Notes: a model not told the origin generated them from the sequence alone. Counted from the stretch's first letter, positions 45,077 to 54,625 are shown. The stretch: 64,000 nucleotides of DNA from Sphingobium sp052327305 (GCF_052327305.1 NZ_CP182486.1:2480001-2544000), one strand, 5' to 3'. Translations and numbers: made by a program.

Positions 45077-47179
45077 CTAAACCCGCTCCGCCTGCACAAC
45101 CGGATCGATCGCGCGCAGCGCAGAGATGATCCGCGCCACATGCGCTGCATCCTCCACTTCCAGATCGATGAGATCGGTGTGGAACGGCCCCTCGCGCGTC
45201 ACGAGTTGCAGGTTGAGGATGTTCGCCTTGTTGACGCCGAAGATGTTCGACACGGCGGCAAGCGCGCCGGGTTGGTTCTTGACGATGACGGAGAGGCGCG
45301 CGGTGCCGCCCGATGCGCGGTCGTCCCAATTGAGGTCCACCCAGTCCGCGTCCTGCCCGGCTTCCAGCGCCAGACAGTCGATCGTGTGGACCTCGATCGG
45401 CTCTCCGGGGCGACGCAGGCCCACGATGCGGTCGCCCGGCACCGGATGGCAGCAGTCCGAGAGCGTGAAGGCAATGCCTGGCGTCAGGCCGAGCATGGAA
45501 ATGGCGTGGTTCTGCGAAAGCCGGTCCTGCTCGCCCGGTTCCACCTGCGCGCTGCCGGGAACAACGGCATTGAGCACTTCGGCATCGGTGACGCGATTTG
45601 TCGCGATCGCCATCATGAGCGCGGCGCGGTCTTCCAGCTTTAGGCGCTTCACGGCGGCCTTCATGGCCTTCTCGCCTAGCTTGCTGGTGATCTCCTCGGG
45701 CAGGCGGGAGACGATCTCTTCGTAGAGTTTCTCGCCTAGCGCAATCGTCTCGGCCCGCTGCTTCTGGCGAATATAGCGGCGCACAGCCGCGCGTGCCTTG
45801 CCAGTGACGGCGAAGGCCAGCCAGCCCGGCTGCGGCTCCTGCGCGTCCGACTTCAGGATCTCCACCTGATCGCCATTCTCGATGAGGGTCCGCAGCGGCA
45901 TCACCCGGCCGTTGATCTTGGCGCCCACCGTCTGGTTGCCGAGCTTGGTGTGCACGGCATAGGCGAAGTCCACCGGGGTCGCCCCCTTGGGAAGCTGATG
46001 CACTTCGCCGCGCGGGGTGAAGGCGAAGATGCGATCCTGATACATCGCCATGCGGGTGTGTTCGAGCAGCTCGTCGGGATCCTGGCTCTGTTCCAGAATT
46101 TCGATGAGGTCACGCAGCCAGCCGGCCTGACCGTCTGGCCTGGCCTTCTCCTTGTAAGCCCAGTGCGCGGCGAGGCCGAACTCGCTGTCGCGATGCATCC
46201 GCTCCGAGCGTATCTGGATCTCGATGCGGGCATTTTCTTCATGGATCACGGTGGTGTGCAGCGACTGGTAGCCGTTGCGCTTGGGCGTGGAGATATAGTC
46301 CTTGAAGCGGCCGGGCACCATTTTGTAGCGCTGATGGATGAGGCCGAGCGCCCGGTAGCAATCGTCCGTGCTGTCCGCGATGACGCGGAAGGCCATGATG
46401 TCCGAGAGCTGCTCGAAGCTGATGTGGCGCTCCTGCATCTTGCGCCAGATCGAATAGGGGTGCTTCTCCCGGCCAGAGACCGTGATGTGCATGCCGGCAG
46501 TGGAGAGCATGGTCTGGAGGCCGAGCGCAATGCGCGTCACCTTGTCCTCGCCGCCTTCCTTCAGCTGATCCAGCCTCTTGGTAATGCTTTCATAGGCTTC
46601 CGGCTCAAGCTGCTGGAAGGCGAGAAGCTGCATCTCCCGCATGAAGTCGTACATGCCGATCCGCTCGGCGAGCGGCGCGTAGATCTCCATCGTCTCACGC
46701 GCGATGCGCTTGCGCTTCTCCGGGTTCTTGATGAAGTGGAGTGTGCGCATATTGTGCAGCCGGTCCGCGAGCTTGACCAGCAGCACGCGGATGTCCGTCG
46801 ACATGGCGAGGAGGAACTTGCGGAGATTTTCCGCTGCCCGCTCGCTTTCGCTCTGCGCCTCGATCTTGGAGAGCTTGGTCACCCCGTCGACCAGCTGGAG
46901 CACGTCCTTGCCGAAGAGCCGCTCGATTTCCTCGGGCGTCGTCACCGTGTCTTCCAGCGTATCGTGCAGCAAAGCCGTCACGATCGTCTTGTCGTCAAGG
47001 AAGAGGTCGGTGAGGATGCCGGCCACTTCGATCGGGTGACTGAAATAGGGGTCGCCGCTCGCCCGCTTCTGGCTGCCATGCTTGGCCACGGAGAACACAT
47101 AAGCGCGGTTGATGAGGGACTCGTCCGCCTCCGGGTCGTAGCTGCGGACCCGCTCAAGAAGTTCGTACTGACGCAACAT
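45077..47179 (-). CDS. rsh: Bifunctional (p)ppGpp synthetase/hydrolase (RSH)
   Basis: A 700-residue long RelA/SpoT homologue. Hydrolase HD domain: YFSHPIEVAG, LLHDTLEDT, KLADRLHNMRTL. Synthetase domain: GRFKDYISTPKRNGYQSLHT. These are followed by TGS (FAFTPRGEVHQLPKGATPVD), a zinc-finger-like region (SDCCHPVPGD) and a C-terminal ACT domain. Both active sites look complete, as expected where one RSH serves the stringent response. Located next to the lower-GC islet. Confidence 0.96.
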   Translation of the reverse strand: MLRQYELLERVRSYDPEADESLINRAYVFSVAKHGSQKRASGDPYFSHPIEVAGILTDLFLDDKTIVTALLHDTLEDTVTTPEEIERLFGKDVLQLVDGVTKLSKIEAQSESERAAENLRKFLLAMSTDIRVLLVKLADRLHNMRTLHFIKNPEKRKRIARETMEIYAPLAERIGMYDFMREMQLLAFQQLEPEAYESITKRLDQLKEGGEDKVTRIALGLQTMLSTAGMHITVSGREKHPYSIWRKMQERHISFEQLSDIMAFRVIADSTDDCYRALGLIHQRYKMVPGRFKDYISTPKRNGYQSLHTTVIHEENARIEIQIRSERMHRDSEFGLAAHWAYKEKARPDGQAGWLRDLIEILEQSQDPDELLEHTRMAMYQDRIFAFTPRGEVHQLPKGATPVDFAYAVHTKLGNQTVGAKINGRVMPLRTLIENGDQVEILKSDAQEPQPGWLAFAVTGKARAAVRRYIRQKQRAETIALGEKLYEEIVSRLPEEITSKLGEKAMKAAVKRLKLEDRAALMMAIATNRVTDAEVLNAVVPGSAQVEPGEQDRLSQNHAISMLGLTPGIAFTLSDCCHPVPGDRIVGLRRPGEPIEVHTIDCLALEAGQDADWVDLNWDDRASGGTARLSVIVKNQPGALAAVSNIFGVNKANILNLQLVTREGPFHTDLIDLEVEDAAHVARIISALRAIDPVVQAERV

Positions 47180-47318
47180 TATGTGGAAGATGGAGCGGCC
47201 AGCGTCAAAAGTGCAACAGCTTTCTCATGAAGGACACGGAAAAACGGACAATTTCCGTCATGCGATGCGCGGATGCCTCACGCGTGCAATTCGTGCGGTT
47301 ACGCTCTAGATTGAGTAA

Positions 47319-47774
47319 ATGACGATGCAACGCGCCGAAGAAGGGCTGGGAGGCTGTGCGCTCCCGATCGCGCTTGAGGCGATGGGGGAGCGCTGGTCTT
47401 TCCTCATCCTGCGCGCCTCGCTCGACGGCATCGAGCATTTCGAGGACTTTCAGGCGACGCTTGGCATTGCCCGCAACATTCTGGCGAACCGCCTGTCGCG
47501 GCTGGTCTCCAACGGCATTCTTTCGCGCGAGCGGATCGAGGGAGACCGGCGCCGTGTCGCCTATCGCCTGACGCCGAAGGGGAGGGATCTCCTGCCGGCG
47601 ATGATTGCCCTGCGGCAGTGGGGCGAGCGCTGGGGCGGCGGGCCGCCGTGCGACAAGGTGCTGGCGGACGCGCGCGATTATGCGCCGATCCGCCCCATTG
47701 CCATACAGGCGCAGGACGGCCGCACCCTCGGCCCGGACGAAATCTGCTGGAAGCTGCGAGAAGGCCGCCCCTGA
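47319..47774 (+). CDS. HxlR-family winged-helix regulator
   Basis: A 151-residue protein with the HxlR pattern: a cysteine near the N-terminus (GGCALPIALE), GERWSFLILRASLDG, then FEDFQATLGIARNILANRLSRLVSNGIL and the wing YRLTPKGRDLLP. Such regulators often sense redox or electrophiles through the N-terminal Cys. It is divergent from rsh and 55 bp upstream of the sensor kinase; the kinase is not an obvious target. Target genes unknown. Confidence 0.87.
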   Translation: MTMQRAEEGLGGCALPIALEAMGERWSFLILRASLDGIEHFEDFQATLGIARNILANRLSRLVSNGILSRERIEGDRRRVAYRLTPKGRDLLPAMIALRQWGERWGGGPPCDKVLADARDYAPIRPIAIQAQDGRTLGPDEICWKLREGRP

Positions 47775-47829
47775 TATGGCATCCGCGACCCTCTTCAATC
47801 CCGCCCGGAAAGACGGTAGATCACGCGCG

Positions 47830-48927
47830 ATGTCGGTCATTCCCCTTCAGCCTCAGCCATTCTTCCATGACAAGAACCGGGCCTTCTGGAGCCTTCAGTC
47901 GGTCGGCTGGGGCGGCGCATTCCTGCTGCGCGCCATTTCCGGCGTCGCCAATGGCCAGCCGGCGTCCTTTCTCGTTCCTATCCTCATCTCCACGATCACT
48001 GGCTATTCGCTGACGCTGCTGATGGCGGTGGGCTACCGCCTGCTGCTGACCCAGCGGCCAATCATCACCTGGACGATCTCCATCGCGCTGGCCTTCACGG
48101 CGGGCGCGGTTTCCGCGTTCATCGATTCCTGGGTTTTCGCGACGCTCAACCCGATGGGCGATGCAAACAGCCTCAAGCTGTTCCTCGGCGCTTTCTATCT
48201 CAACTTCACGCTCCTCGGTGCGTGGTCGGCGCTCTACTACGCGATCAACTTCTTCCTGACTGTCGAGGAGCAGGCCGATCAGCTTCAGAAGCTGGAGAAT
48301 CAAGCCAGCGCCGCGCAACTCGCGATGCTGCGCTATCAGCTCAATCCGCACTTCCTGTTCAACACGCTGAACAGCATCTCGACGCTGGTGCTGCTAAAGC
48401 AGACCGAGCGCGCCAATGCGATGCTCTCGCGGCTCTCCGCCTTCCTGCGCTACACGCTTATCAATGAGCCCACCGCGCAGGTTTCGCTGGATCAGGAAGT
48501 CGAGACGCTCAAGCTCTATCTCGATATCGAGAAGATGCGGTTCGAGGACCGGCTGCGGGCGATTTTCGAGATCGACCCCGAGGTGGCGGACGCCCGGCTG
48601 CCTTCGCTGCTGCTTCAGCCGCTGGTGGAAAATGCGATCAAATATGCGGTCACGCCGCAGGAAGAGGGAGCCGAGATAACGATTTCAGCGCGGCCGGTCG
48701 GTGAATCCGTCCGGATCGTCGTATCCGACACCGGGCCGGGATTGCAGGACGATCCCGGTCGGTCGACGATCGGAATGGGTGTGGGACATGTCAACATCCG
48801 GGAACGGCTGGCCCAGGCCTTCGGGGAACGGCAGAGCATGGAAACGCGTTCTGCCCCGGAGGGTGGTTACAGCGTGATCATCGAAATCCCCCTCCCGAAC
48901 CGTGAACAATCGAAAGTTGCCGCATGA
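47830..48927 (+). CDS. LytS/YehU-type membrane histidine kinase
   Basis: A 365-residue kinase: four hydrophobic segments (about 20-150), a short coiled coil (EEQADQLQKLENQASAAQLA), then the His_kinase domain with phosphoacceptor in YQLNPHFLFNTLNS and a HATPase_c domain (VENAIKYAV, VSDTGPGL). The start may instead be ATG 47776, which adds 18 residues. The stop overlaps the response regulator start, so the pair forms a LytSR-like two-component system. Signal unknown. Confidence 0.91.
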   Translation: MSVIPLQPQPFFHDKNRAFWSLQSVGWGGAFLLRAISGVANGQPASFLVPILISTITGYSLTLLMAVGYRLLLTQRPIITWTISIALAFTAGAVSAFIDSWVFATLNPMGDANSLKLFLGAFYLNFTLLGAWSALYYAINFFLTVEEQADQLQKLENQASAAQLAMLRYQLNPHFLFNTLNSISTLVLLKQTERANAMLSRLSAFLRYTLINEPTAQVSLDQEVETLKLYLDIEKMRFEDRLRAIFEIDPEVADARLPSLLLQPLVENAIKYAVTPQEEGAEITISARPVGESVRIVVSDTGPGLQDDPGRSTIGMGVGHVNIRERLAQAFGERQSMETRSAPEGGYSVIIEIPLPNREQSKVAA

Positions 48928-49724
48928 CAATCCGTACAATTCTCATTGATGACGAAAGCCTCGCGATCCAGGGGCTCACCTTGCGCCTGCAGGCTCATGA
49001 GGATGTCGAAATCATCGAGACATGCACGAACGGACGTGAGGCCATCCGGGCCATCAAGACTCACAAGCCCGACCTCGTCTTTCTCGACATTCAGATGCCC
49101 GGTTTTGACGGCTTCTCCGTCGTCCAGGGCGTCATGGAGGTCGAGCCGCCGCTCTTCATCTTCGTGACCGCCTATAGCGATCATGCCATTCGCGCGTTCG
49201 AGGCGCAGGCCATCGATTATCTGGTGAAGCCCGTCGATGAGCAGCGGCTTGCCGACGCGCTGGAGCGGGTGCGCCAGCGGCTCAGCGAAAAGCGCAACGT
49301 GGCTGAAGTGGAGCGCCTGCGCGAAGTGCTTGCCGAAGTCGCTCCGCAGGCCATGCAGGGCCTCTCCAGCGAGCCCGATACCCCGGCGGCCAGCCGGTAC
49401 GAGAAGCTCATCAACATCAAGGATCGTGGCCAGATCTTCCGCATCGACGTGGACTCGATCGAGCGCATCGACGCGGCGGGCGACTATATGTGCATTTATA
49501 CGGCGGACAACTCGCTCATCCTGCGCGAAACCATGAAGGATCTGGAGAAGCGGCTCGATCCGCGCAACTTCCAGCGCATACACCGCTCCACCATCGTCAA
49601 CCTCAGCCATGTGCGGCAGGTGAAGCCGCACACCAATGGCGAGTGCTTCCTCGTGCTGGAGTCAGGCAGCCAGGTGAAGGTCAGCCGGTCCTATCGCGAC
49701 GTGGTGGCGCGCTTCGTCCATTGA
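48924..49724 (+). CDS. LytTR-family response regulator
   Basis: A 266-residue regulator: receiver domain with acidic pair DDES, phosphoacceptor in LVFLDIQMPG (about 53), Thr in FVTAYSD and Lys in YLVKPVD. The C-terminal LytTR DNA-binding domain is at about 150-262 (IDAAGDYMCIYT, FQRIHRSTIVNLSHV). It starts within the kinase stop codon. It probably activates a small set of target genes with LytTR repeats, none of which I could identify nearby. Confidence 0.93.
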   Translation: MTIRTILIDDESLAIQGLTLRLQAHEDVEIIETCTNGREAIRAIKTHKPDLVFLDIQMPGFDGFSVVQGVMEVEPPLFIFVTAYSDHAIRAFEAQAIDYLVKPVDEQRLADALERVRQRLSEKRNVAEVERLREVLAEVAPQAMQGLSSEPDTPAASRYEKLINIKDRGQIFRIDVDSIERIDAAGDYMCIYTADNSLILRETMKDLEKRLDPRNFQRIHRSTIVNLSHVRQVKPHTNGECFLVLESGSQVKVSRSYRDVVARFVH

Positions 49725-49977
49725 CGGGGTGGGTGCGCGTCTGCCGTGGAGCGAGACGCTGTTGCATCAATGCTCGTCCGCATCGCCGCTCTCGACCAGA
49801 TTACGACGTTCGCCTGTATTTGCTCGAATGTCCAGATCTGATGGTAGCTGTCGGCCTGGCGCTCCTAAACTGCCGGACAGCAAGCGCAGCAATTGAGAAA
49901 GACTTTGGGAAAGGGGTACCTGACGATGCGGGCCGAGTGGGGGCAGTTAGCGCAATCCGTTTTATCTATCGCCCCCA

Positions 49978-50490
49978 TCAGAGCCCCAACAGAGCGCGCT
50001 TAACGCGCTTTTCGACTTCATCTACCTTGGCCGCTACGCTCCGGCATCGCTTCCAGATGATGCCGGTCGAAATTAGGAAAATCCCAACTGGTAGGACGAG
50101 GTAGAACACGAAAATGAACCACAGCCCATCCTGACCAGCGTCGCAGTTCTGATTGACGGTACAGTAAGCGAAGTACGCGATGCTGATCGCAAAAAGGCCA
50201 AACACGACACCTAGCAAAAACCGGTTGAGGGCGTGAAAGCCTATCTCCACACCAATGACCTCGCCGCTGAGACGCCGAACGTTGTCGATTTCAGCGCGCA
50301 TCCGCTTGGTCGTTACGGCATTTTTCAAAGTAGCTAACCGTCGAGAAAGTCCTGCCACTCCCGTTGTCGATACCGCTTGAATAACCGCCAACGCTAGATA
50401 CAACCCGACGCCAACGGTCTGCACATTCGCAAGCTGCGCGAAGGTCAACCCCGTCTTCGTCGCTTCCCAAGGCCAGATGTCGATACACAC
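49978..50490 (-). CDS. Hypothetical three-helix membrane protein
   Basis: A 170-residue protein with three hydrophobic stretches (about 24-45, 94-115 and 125-147), a charged middle region and a basic C-terminal tail (RVKRALLGL). No family recognised. The GTG start at 50490 abuts the GTG of the divergent peptidase gene with no gap, so one of the two starts, or leaderless transcription, needs explaining. It may belong to the peptidase/PIN-like islet. Confidence 0.6.
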   Translation of the reverse strand: MCIDIWPWEATKTGLTFAQLANVQTVGVGLYLALAVIQAVSTTGVAGLSRRLATLKNAVTTKRMRAEIDNVRRLSGEVIGVEIGFHALNRFLLGVVFGLFAISIAYFAYCTVNQNCDAGQDGLWFIFVFYLVLPVGIFLISTGIIWKRCRSVAAKVDEVEKRVKRALLGL

Positions 50491-51627
50491 GTGAAAATCC
50501 CCGCCGCCGCCCTTGATAATGTTCTTAGAGCGAGAGGCCTTGACCTAGCTACCCTCGCTGAGCGGAGTGGCATACCTCGGCGCAAGCTGGAGAGTGCTGC
50601 TGCCGGCGAAGGGGAGTTGGACGAAGACGAAATTACATCCATTACGGATGAGTTAGCAGTCCCAATCCAGGCGTTATTCGCGCGACACGGCATTCCGCTG
50701 TTTGCCTCTGTCGATTTTCGGACCGCCACTCCAGGTGTGGGCGAGTTCGAGAAAGGTACGCTGCAAGCGATCAGCTTTGTCGAACGGTTGTCCAGCACCC
50801 TCTCGTCGCTCGACATGGACGTAAGCCTCGACAAGAGCGTCAAGCAGTTCACGCCGAAGACCTACTCCGAAAACGAAGCCGCCGCACTCGCAAAGGAATG
50901 GCGCGAGAAGTGGGGCATCAAGGATAGCGAGCAGCTTGATTGGCAGGATGCCAACAAGCTCTACACCAGCCTCCGAACCTTTATCGAGAATTTGGGCGTC
51001 CTTGTTCTGCACCGGCAATTCAAAACCGATGAGGCAGCTGGGCTGTACGTTCACATCGATGATGGCCCTCACACTATTGTCATCAACACCACCGGCAGTA
51101 GCAAGGCGCGTAAGCTCTTCACGTTGGCTCACGAGTTCGGGCATGTCCTGCTCCGTGCAGAAGGTGCGTCGAACCCATCCGTTCTGAAAAATAAGATCGA
51201 GCGGTTTTGCAACCGGTTTGCAGCCTCACTTCTGGCGCCGAAGCGGCTGATCGAGAAGGCCCTACAACGGTTTGGCTACAAACCAATTCCAGACGATGAC
51301 TTTATCCGCCTTTTTGCGAAAAAGATCGGCCTCAGCCAGGAAGCGACCTTCTTACGGCTGGTTCAGACGGGTCATCTGGAACGAAGTTCCTACGTTTCGT
51401 GGAAAGCTAAGTTCGGAAACACAAACCATGTTCCGTCTGGGGATCAATCCGACGGTGGAGGTGGTGGCAGCGCCGACCCTATCCGGGACAAGAGAACTCA
51501 GTATGGCTCTGCACTCCTGCGCCTGCTTGGACGAGCCCGTGAGTTGGGCAAGCTGGACGAGATCGACATCTACAGGTTGTGCGGTCTCAAGCCTCGCTAC
51601 CAAGACAGATTATTTGAGGCTGCCTAA
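50491..51627 (+). CDS. XRE-like helix-turn-helix plus ImmA/IrrE metallopeptidase
   Basis: A 378-residue protein. Residues about 5-70 look like an XRE helix-turn-helix (DLATLAERSGIPRRKLESAA). About 165-290 hold the ImmA/IrrE peptidase with the zinc motif LAHEFGHVLL. The C-terminal region is polar with a Gly run (GGGGGS). Proteins of this type cleave or sense repressors in mobile-element, DNA-damage and toxin-antitoxin settings. The GTG start lacks a clear ribosome site. It is followed 3 nt later by a small PIN-like gene, a pairing seen in predicted toxin-antitoxin modules. Confidence 0.85.
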   Translation: MKIPAAALDNVLRARGLDLATLAERSGIPRRKLESAAAGEGELDEDEITSITDELAVPIQALFARHGIPLFASVDFRTATPGVGEFEKGTLQAISFVERLSSTLSSLDMDVSLDKSVKQFTPKTYSENEAAALAKEWREKWGIKDSEQLDWQDANKLYTSLRTFIENLGVLVLHRQFKTDEAAGLYVHIDDGPHTIVINTTGSSKARKLFTLAHEFGHVLLRAEGASNPSVLKNKIERFCNRFAASLLAPKRLIEKALQRFGYKPIPDDDFIRLFAKKIGLSQEATFLRLVQTGHLERSSYVSWKAKFGNTNHVPSGDQSDGGGGGSADPIRDKRTQYGSALLRLLGRARELGKLDEIDIYRLCGLKPRYQDRLFEAA

Positions 51628-51630
51628 CGG

Positions 51631-52077
51631 ATGGTGGCTCAATCCAAGAGCAAACCAACGCCTCAGTGGGTGATCGACCTACACGGCATAAAGGAAGCTC
51701 TCACCACCCGCTCCAATGCCGTCAGGGCTCGCATCCGTGATGCAATACAGTCTGGCGAAATGCTTGTGATGCGGTCGGTGCAGAACGAGTTGAAGAACGG
51801 CTTTCCAGACCTCTGGAAGGAGTTCGTCACCATCAAACCACGCACGTATGTTGATACCGGCATGGCTGGTTACGCGGCGGCCACTGCTCTGCAGGAGTCC
51901 CATGGCTCGAGCCTGTTAGGCGGGATGCCCAGCTTCGCGCATTTCGAAGCGGTCACGGTGGCGCGCTCCAACGGTTGTCAGCTAGTATCTGCCGGTAAAG
52001 CCCTCAGCCACTGCCTTAGCATTGCCAAAAAGTGCGGCTTACCCAAAGGTGGCATCGCTGAGATCACTGACGTTTAA
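51631..52077 (+). CDS. Small PIN-like (DUF4411-type) protein
   Basis: A 148-residue protein tightly linked to the ImmA/IrrE gene. It shows a PIN-like layout: WVIDLHGI near the N-terminus, SVQNELKNGF in the middle, and AVTVARSNGCQLVSAG where PIN toxins carry their later acidic residues. The first Asp and the Glu are kept, but the later Asp positions look substituted, so nuclease activity is doubtful. DUF4411 proteins pair with ImmA/IrrE genes in predicted toxin-antitoxin loci. Family call is tentative. Confidence 0.6.
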   Translation: MVAQSKSKPTPQWVIDLHGIKEALTTRSNAVRARIRDAIQSGEMLVMRSVQNELKNGFPDLWKEFVTIKPRTYVDTGMAGYAAATALQESHGSSLLGGMPSFAHFEAVTVARSNGCQLVSAGKALSHCLSIAKKCGLPKGGIAEITDV

Positions 52078-52515
52078 GGGCAGCGGCTATTCCTGACGAT
52101 CAAGTCAATGTGAGGAAGCCGCTTTCTATCCACGTGATCATGGCTCGAATATCATTCTTCCCTTCACACTTTCCCCTGTCCTACAGTCCTCGCGGAGTGG
52201 CACGATGCCGCCATGCTGCTCTCGCGCTCCCTATTCGCTTCCGCATCAGGCATGGTTGGTCCGGCCCGTCGCGATGGCCATGGGAGCCGGAAGTTGACGG
52301 AACGTAGCGCCAACTTTGGCAACTTCCGGCGAGGCGCCGCGCCTTTCGCGGACAGGTGCGGGGCCGGCGCCCGCATCCTGAGTCTTGCACCGAAGGCTGC
52401 GTTCACGCTGTTCGCGCGCCTTTTGTCCGCGCTGGCCTCCGCAACGCTAGAGGGCCGACCCGTTGCCGGGCCGGCCCTTCGTCATGGAGAGATGCTGCCT
52501 GTCGGGTCAGGCCGC
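52078..52515. other. 438-bp intergenic region with hairpin
   Basis: Separates the peptidase islet from the Gly-zipper gene. Forward frames through 52213-53034 are the antisense of that gene and its leader. The only structured element is a GC-rich hairpin at 52451-52478. Confidence 0.45.
52451..52478 (-). terminator. Hairpin downstream of the Gly-zipper gene
   Basis: AGGGCCG(A)CCC pairs with GGG(C)CGGCCCT around a 6-nt loop, 38 bp beyond the stop codon. No T-run on the minus strand, so termination may be incomplete. Confidence 0.5.
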
Positions 52516-52944
52516 TCAGCAGCGGCCGTCGCCCTTGTCGATCGCCCGGCCGGCGACCGCGCCGACTGCGCCACCGATGATGGTGCCCGTGGTCCGGTCA
52601 CCCCGGCGTCCGGCGACTTCATGGCCGAGCAGACCGCCGGCGATCGCGCCGATGATGGTGCCGGCCGCGCCGTCGTTGCGGCAGCGATAGCGGTAGTTAT
52701 AGTTGTTGCCGCGATAGGCACCGCGATTGCCGGCATAATAGCCGTTCCCGCGATAGTAATCGCCCCGGCGGTAGTCGCCGCGATAGCCGTTGCCGCGATA
52801 ATAATCGCCGCGGTTATAGTCGCCGCGATAGCCATCGCGATAATAGCCACCGGGCTGGGCCTGGGCGGGGGCGGCGAGGGTCAGGCTCGCGGCACCCATG
52901 GCGACAGCCGCACCGATATTGGCGAGCTTGGAAAACTTGAACAT
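52516..52944 (-). CDS. Secreted glycine-zipper protein with Tyr/Arg/Gly repeats
   Basis: A 142-residue protein: signal peptide (cleavage near APAQAQ), then about 55 residues of imperfect YRGDY/RGNGY repeats rich in Tyr, Arg, Gly and Asp. A glycine-zipper 2TM domain follows (GTIIGAIAGGLLGHEVAG and GTIIGGAVGAVAGRAI). Such proteins sit in the cell envelope. The DNA of the repeat region is itself repetitive, so its length may vary among strains. AAGGAGTTGA precedes the ATG. Confidence 0.85.
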   Translation of the reverse strand: MFKFSKLANIGAAVAMGAASLTLAAPAQAQPGGYYRDGYRGDYNRGDYYRGNGYRGDYRRGDYYRGNGYYAGNRGAYRGNNYNYRYRCRNDGAAGTIIGAIAGGLLGHEVAGRRGDRTTGTIIGGAVGAVAGRAIDKGDGRC

Positions 52945-53146
52945 GGGTCAACTCCTTCTTTCCTCTGCCGGCGCGGGCTCCAGATGGGACTCGGACCGTC
53001 GGTGAGTGATGCCCTTATGGACGAGTCGCTTTGAGTGCCGCCTGAACGCGCCCGTTAGCCCCCGTTCATCGGCCTGAACGGATTGACAGGGGCCGGGGTG
53101 ATTGCCGGTGGCGCAGGAAGTCCCCTGCGATTATGGCATCTCGCGA

Positions 53147-54148
53147 ATGCAGCGCATCGCGATCATCCTCATCCTCTTCATTGCTCTGATGAACGGGCGG
53201 CACGGCACGAGCGAGCCACCCGCCTCGTTCGACAGCCTCGTGGTGCAGGCACGCTCGCTGATGGCCGATCGGGGGGTGGCGGGGCAGGACTATGGCCCGC
53301 TGCGACTGGAGGGTGCCTGGCAACTCACCAGCCATCATCCGGCCTTTGGCGGCATATCCTCGCTTTTGGTGCGGGCGGATGGGGGCTTCATTGGGCTCAG
53401 CGACACCGGCGAGGCGTTCCGCTTTCGGGTCAGCGGGAGCGAAGGGGAGGGGTTCGTCGAGCCGCTTCCGCGACGCCCTCAGGAAATGGACGTGCCGCGC
53501 TGGAAGTGGGACTCGGAGAGCATGACGACCGATCCCGCGACCGGCCGCATCTGGGTCGGCTTCGAGGGGCTCCAGCGCATCTGCCGTTACGCGCCCGGCT
53601 TTGCGGCGATAGAAGCGTGCAAGCACCCCCGGGAGATGAAGCACTGGGACATTACGCGGAGTATCGAGAGTCTGGTGCGCTTCTCGGACGGGCGGTTCAT
53701 GGCAATCGCGGAAGGCACTTACGGGCCTGACAAGGCCAATGACGTGCTGCTCTGGCAGGGAGACCCGACCGACCCCGCGACGCCGCCGCCCGTTCATCTG
53801 CAATATTATGGACCGACCGGCTATCGCCCGACCGACGCCCTGTGGCTGGGTGGCGACCGGCTGCTGGTGCTCAATCGCCGGCTAACGGTGTTCGATGGCT
53901 TCACTGCCAAGCTGGTGATGGTGCGGCTGCCTCCTCTCGTGGAGGGCGCGCGGCTGGTGGGGGAAGAGATCGCCGACTTCAGCCCGCCGCGCCTCACGGA
54001 TAATCTGGAGGCGCTGGCGCTCGGCCACGAGAAGGGTAAGCCGGTGCTCTGGGTCGCCTCGGACGACAACCATCTCTTCCTTCAGCGCAGCCTGCTCCTG
54101 AAGTTCGCGCTGCCGGAGGACTGGGTCTCGCAGGCGCGGGCACCGTGA
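53147..54148 (+). CDS. Esterase-like activity of phytase family protein
   Basis: A 333-residue protein with an N-terminal hydrophobic segment (IAIILILFIALM) and a beta-propeller-like body carrying family features: FGGISSLLVRADGGFIGLSDTG, WDSESMTTDPATGRIWVGFE, and NLEALALGHEKGKPVLWVASDDN near the end. This matches the phytase-like esterase family (PF13449) of exported proteins with poorly defined activity. ATG 53147 is favoured because the signal segment follows directly. Confidence 0.82.
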   Translation: MQRIAIILILFIALMNGRHGTSEPPASFDSLVVQARSLMADRGVAGQDYGPLRLEGAWQLTSHHPAFGGISSLLVRADGGFIGLSDTGEAFRFRVSGSEGEGFVEPLPRRPQEMDVPRWKWDSESMTTDPATGRIWVGFEGLQRICRYAPGFAAIEACKHPREMKHWDITRSIESLVRFSDGRFMAIAEGTYGPDKANDVLLWQGDPTDPATPPPVHLQYYGPTGYRPTDALWLGGDRLLVLNRRLTVFDGFTAKLVMVRLPPLVEGARLVGEEIADFSPPRLTDNLEALALGHEKGKPVLWVASDDNHLFLQRSLLLKFALPEDWVSQARAP

Positions 54149-54164
54149 ACCTCGCGCGCGCACG

Positions 54165-54189
54165 AAAAAGGGCGACCATAAGGCCGCCC
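54165..54189 (-). terminator. Rho-independent terminator of rpmB
   Basis: On the minus strand GGGCGGCC pairs with GGTCGCCC (one G-U) around a TTAT loop, followed by five T residues. It lies 26 bp after the rpmB stop. Confidence 0.85.
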
Positions 54190-54215
54190 CTCTTTCAATC
54201 CGTCAGTCGCGCCGA

Positions 54216-54509
54216 TCAGGCGGCGACAGCGACAGCCTTCTTGACGATCTCGCGCTTCAGGCGACGCGCCTTGAGCGAGAGCTTGCCGTCTGCCGTCTTG
54301 AGCAGCCAGTTGTCGAGGCCGCCGACATGCTCGACCGAACGCAGGCCGTGCGTGGAGACACGCAGCTTCACGCTCTTCTCCAGCGACTCGGAAATCAGCG
54401 TCACGTTCTGCAGGTTCGGCAGGAACACGCGCTTGGTCTTGTTGTTGGCATGGGAGACATTGTGTCCCACTTGGCGGCCACGGCCAGTCAGCTCGCAGAT
54501 GCGCGACAT
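54216..54509 (-). CDS. rpmB: 50S ribosomal protein L28
   Basis: A 97-residue protein: MSRICELTGRGRQVGHNVSH start, KTKRVFLPNLQ, and the typical end region LDNWLLKTADGKLSLKARR. Monocistronic with its own terminator. ATG 54509 is the standard family start. Confidence 0.97.
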   Translation of the reverse strand: MSRICELTGRGRQVGHNVSHANNKTKRVFLPNLQNVTLISESLEKSVKLRVSTHGLRSVEHVGGLDNWLLKTADGKLSLKARRLKREIVKKAVAVAA

Positions 54510-54625
54510 ATCAAAAAATCCCGTTGTCCAGTTCGCTTGGAAAGCGGCGCCGATAGCGTTGCTGAGACGAATCGTCAAGCCAATTGGCCGGGAAAGCTTG
54601 CGACCGGCGGCACAAATTGTATCGC

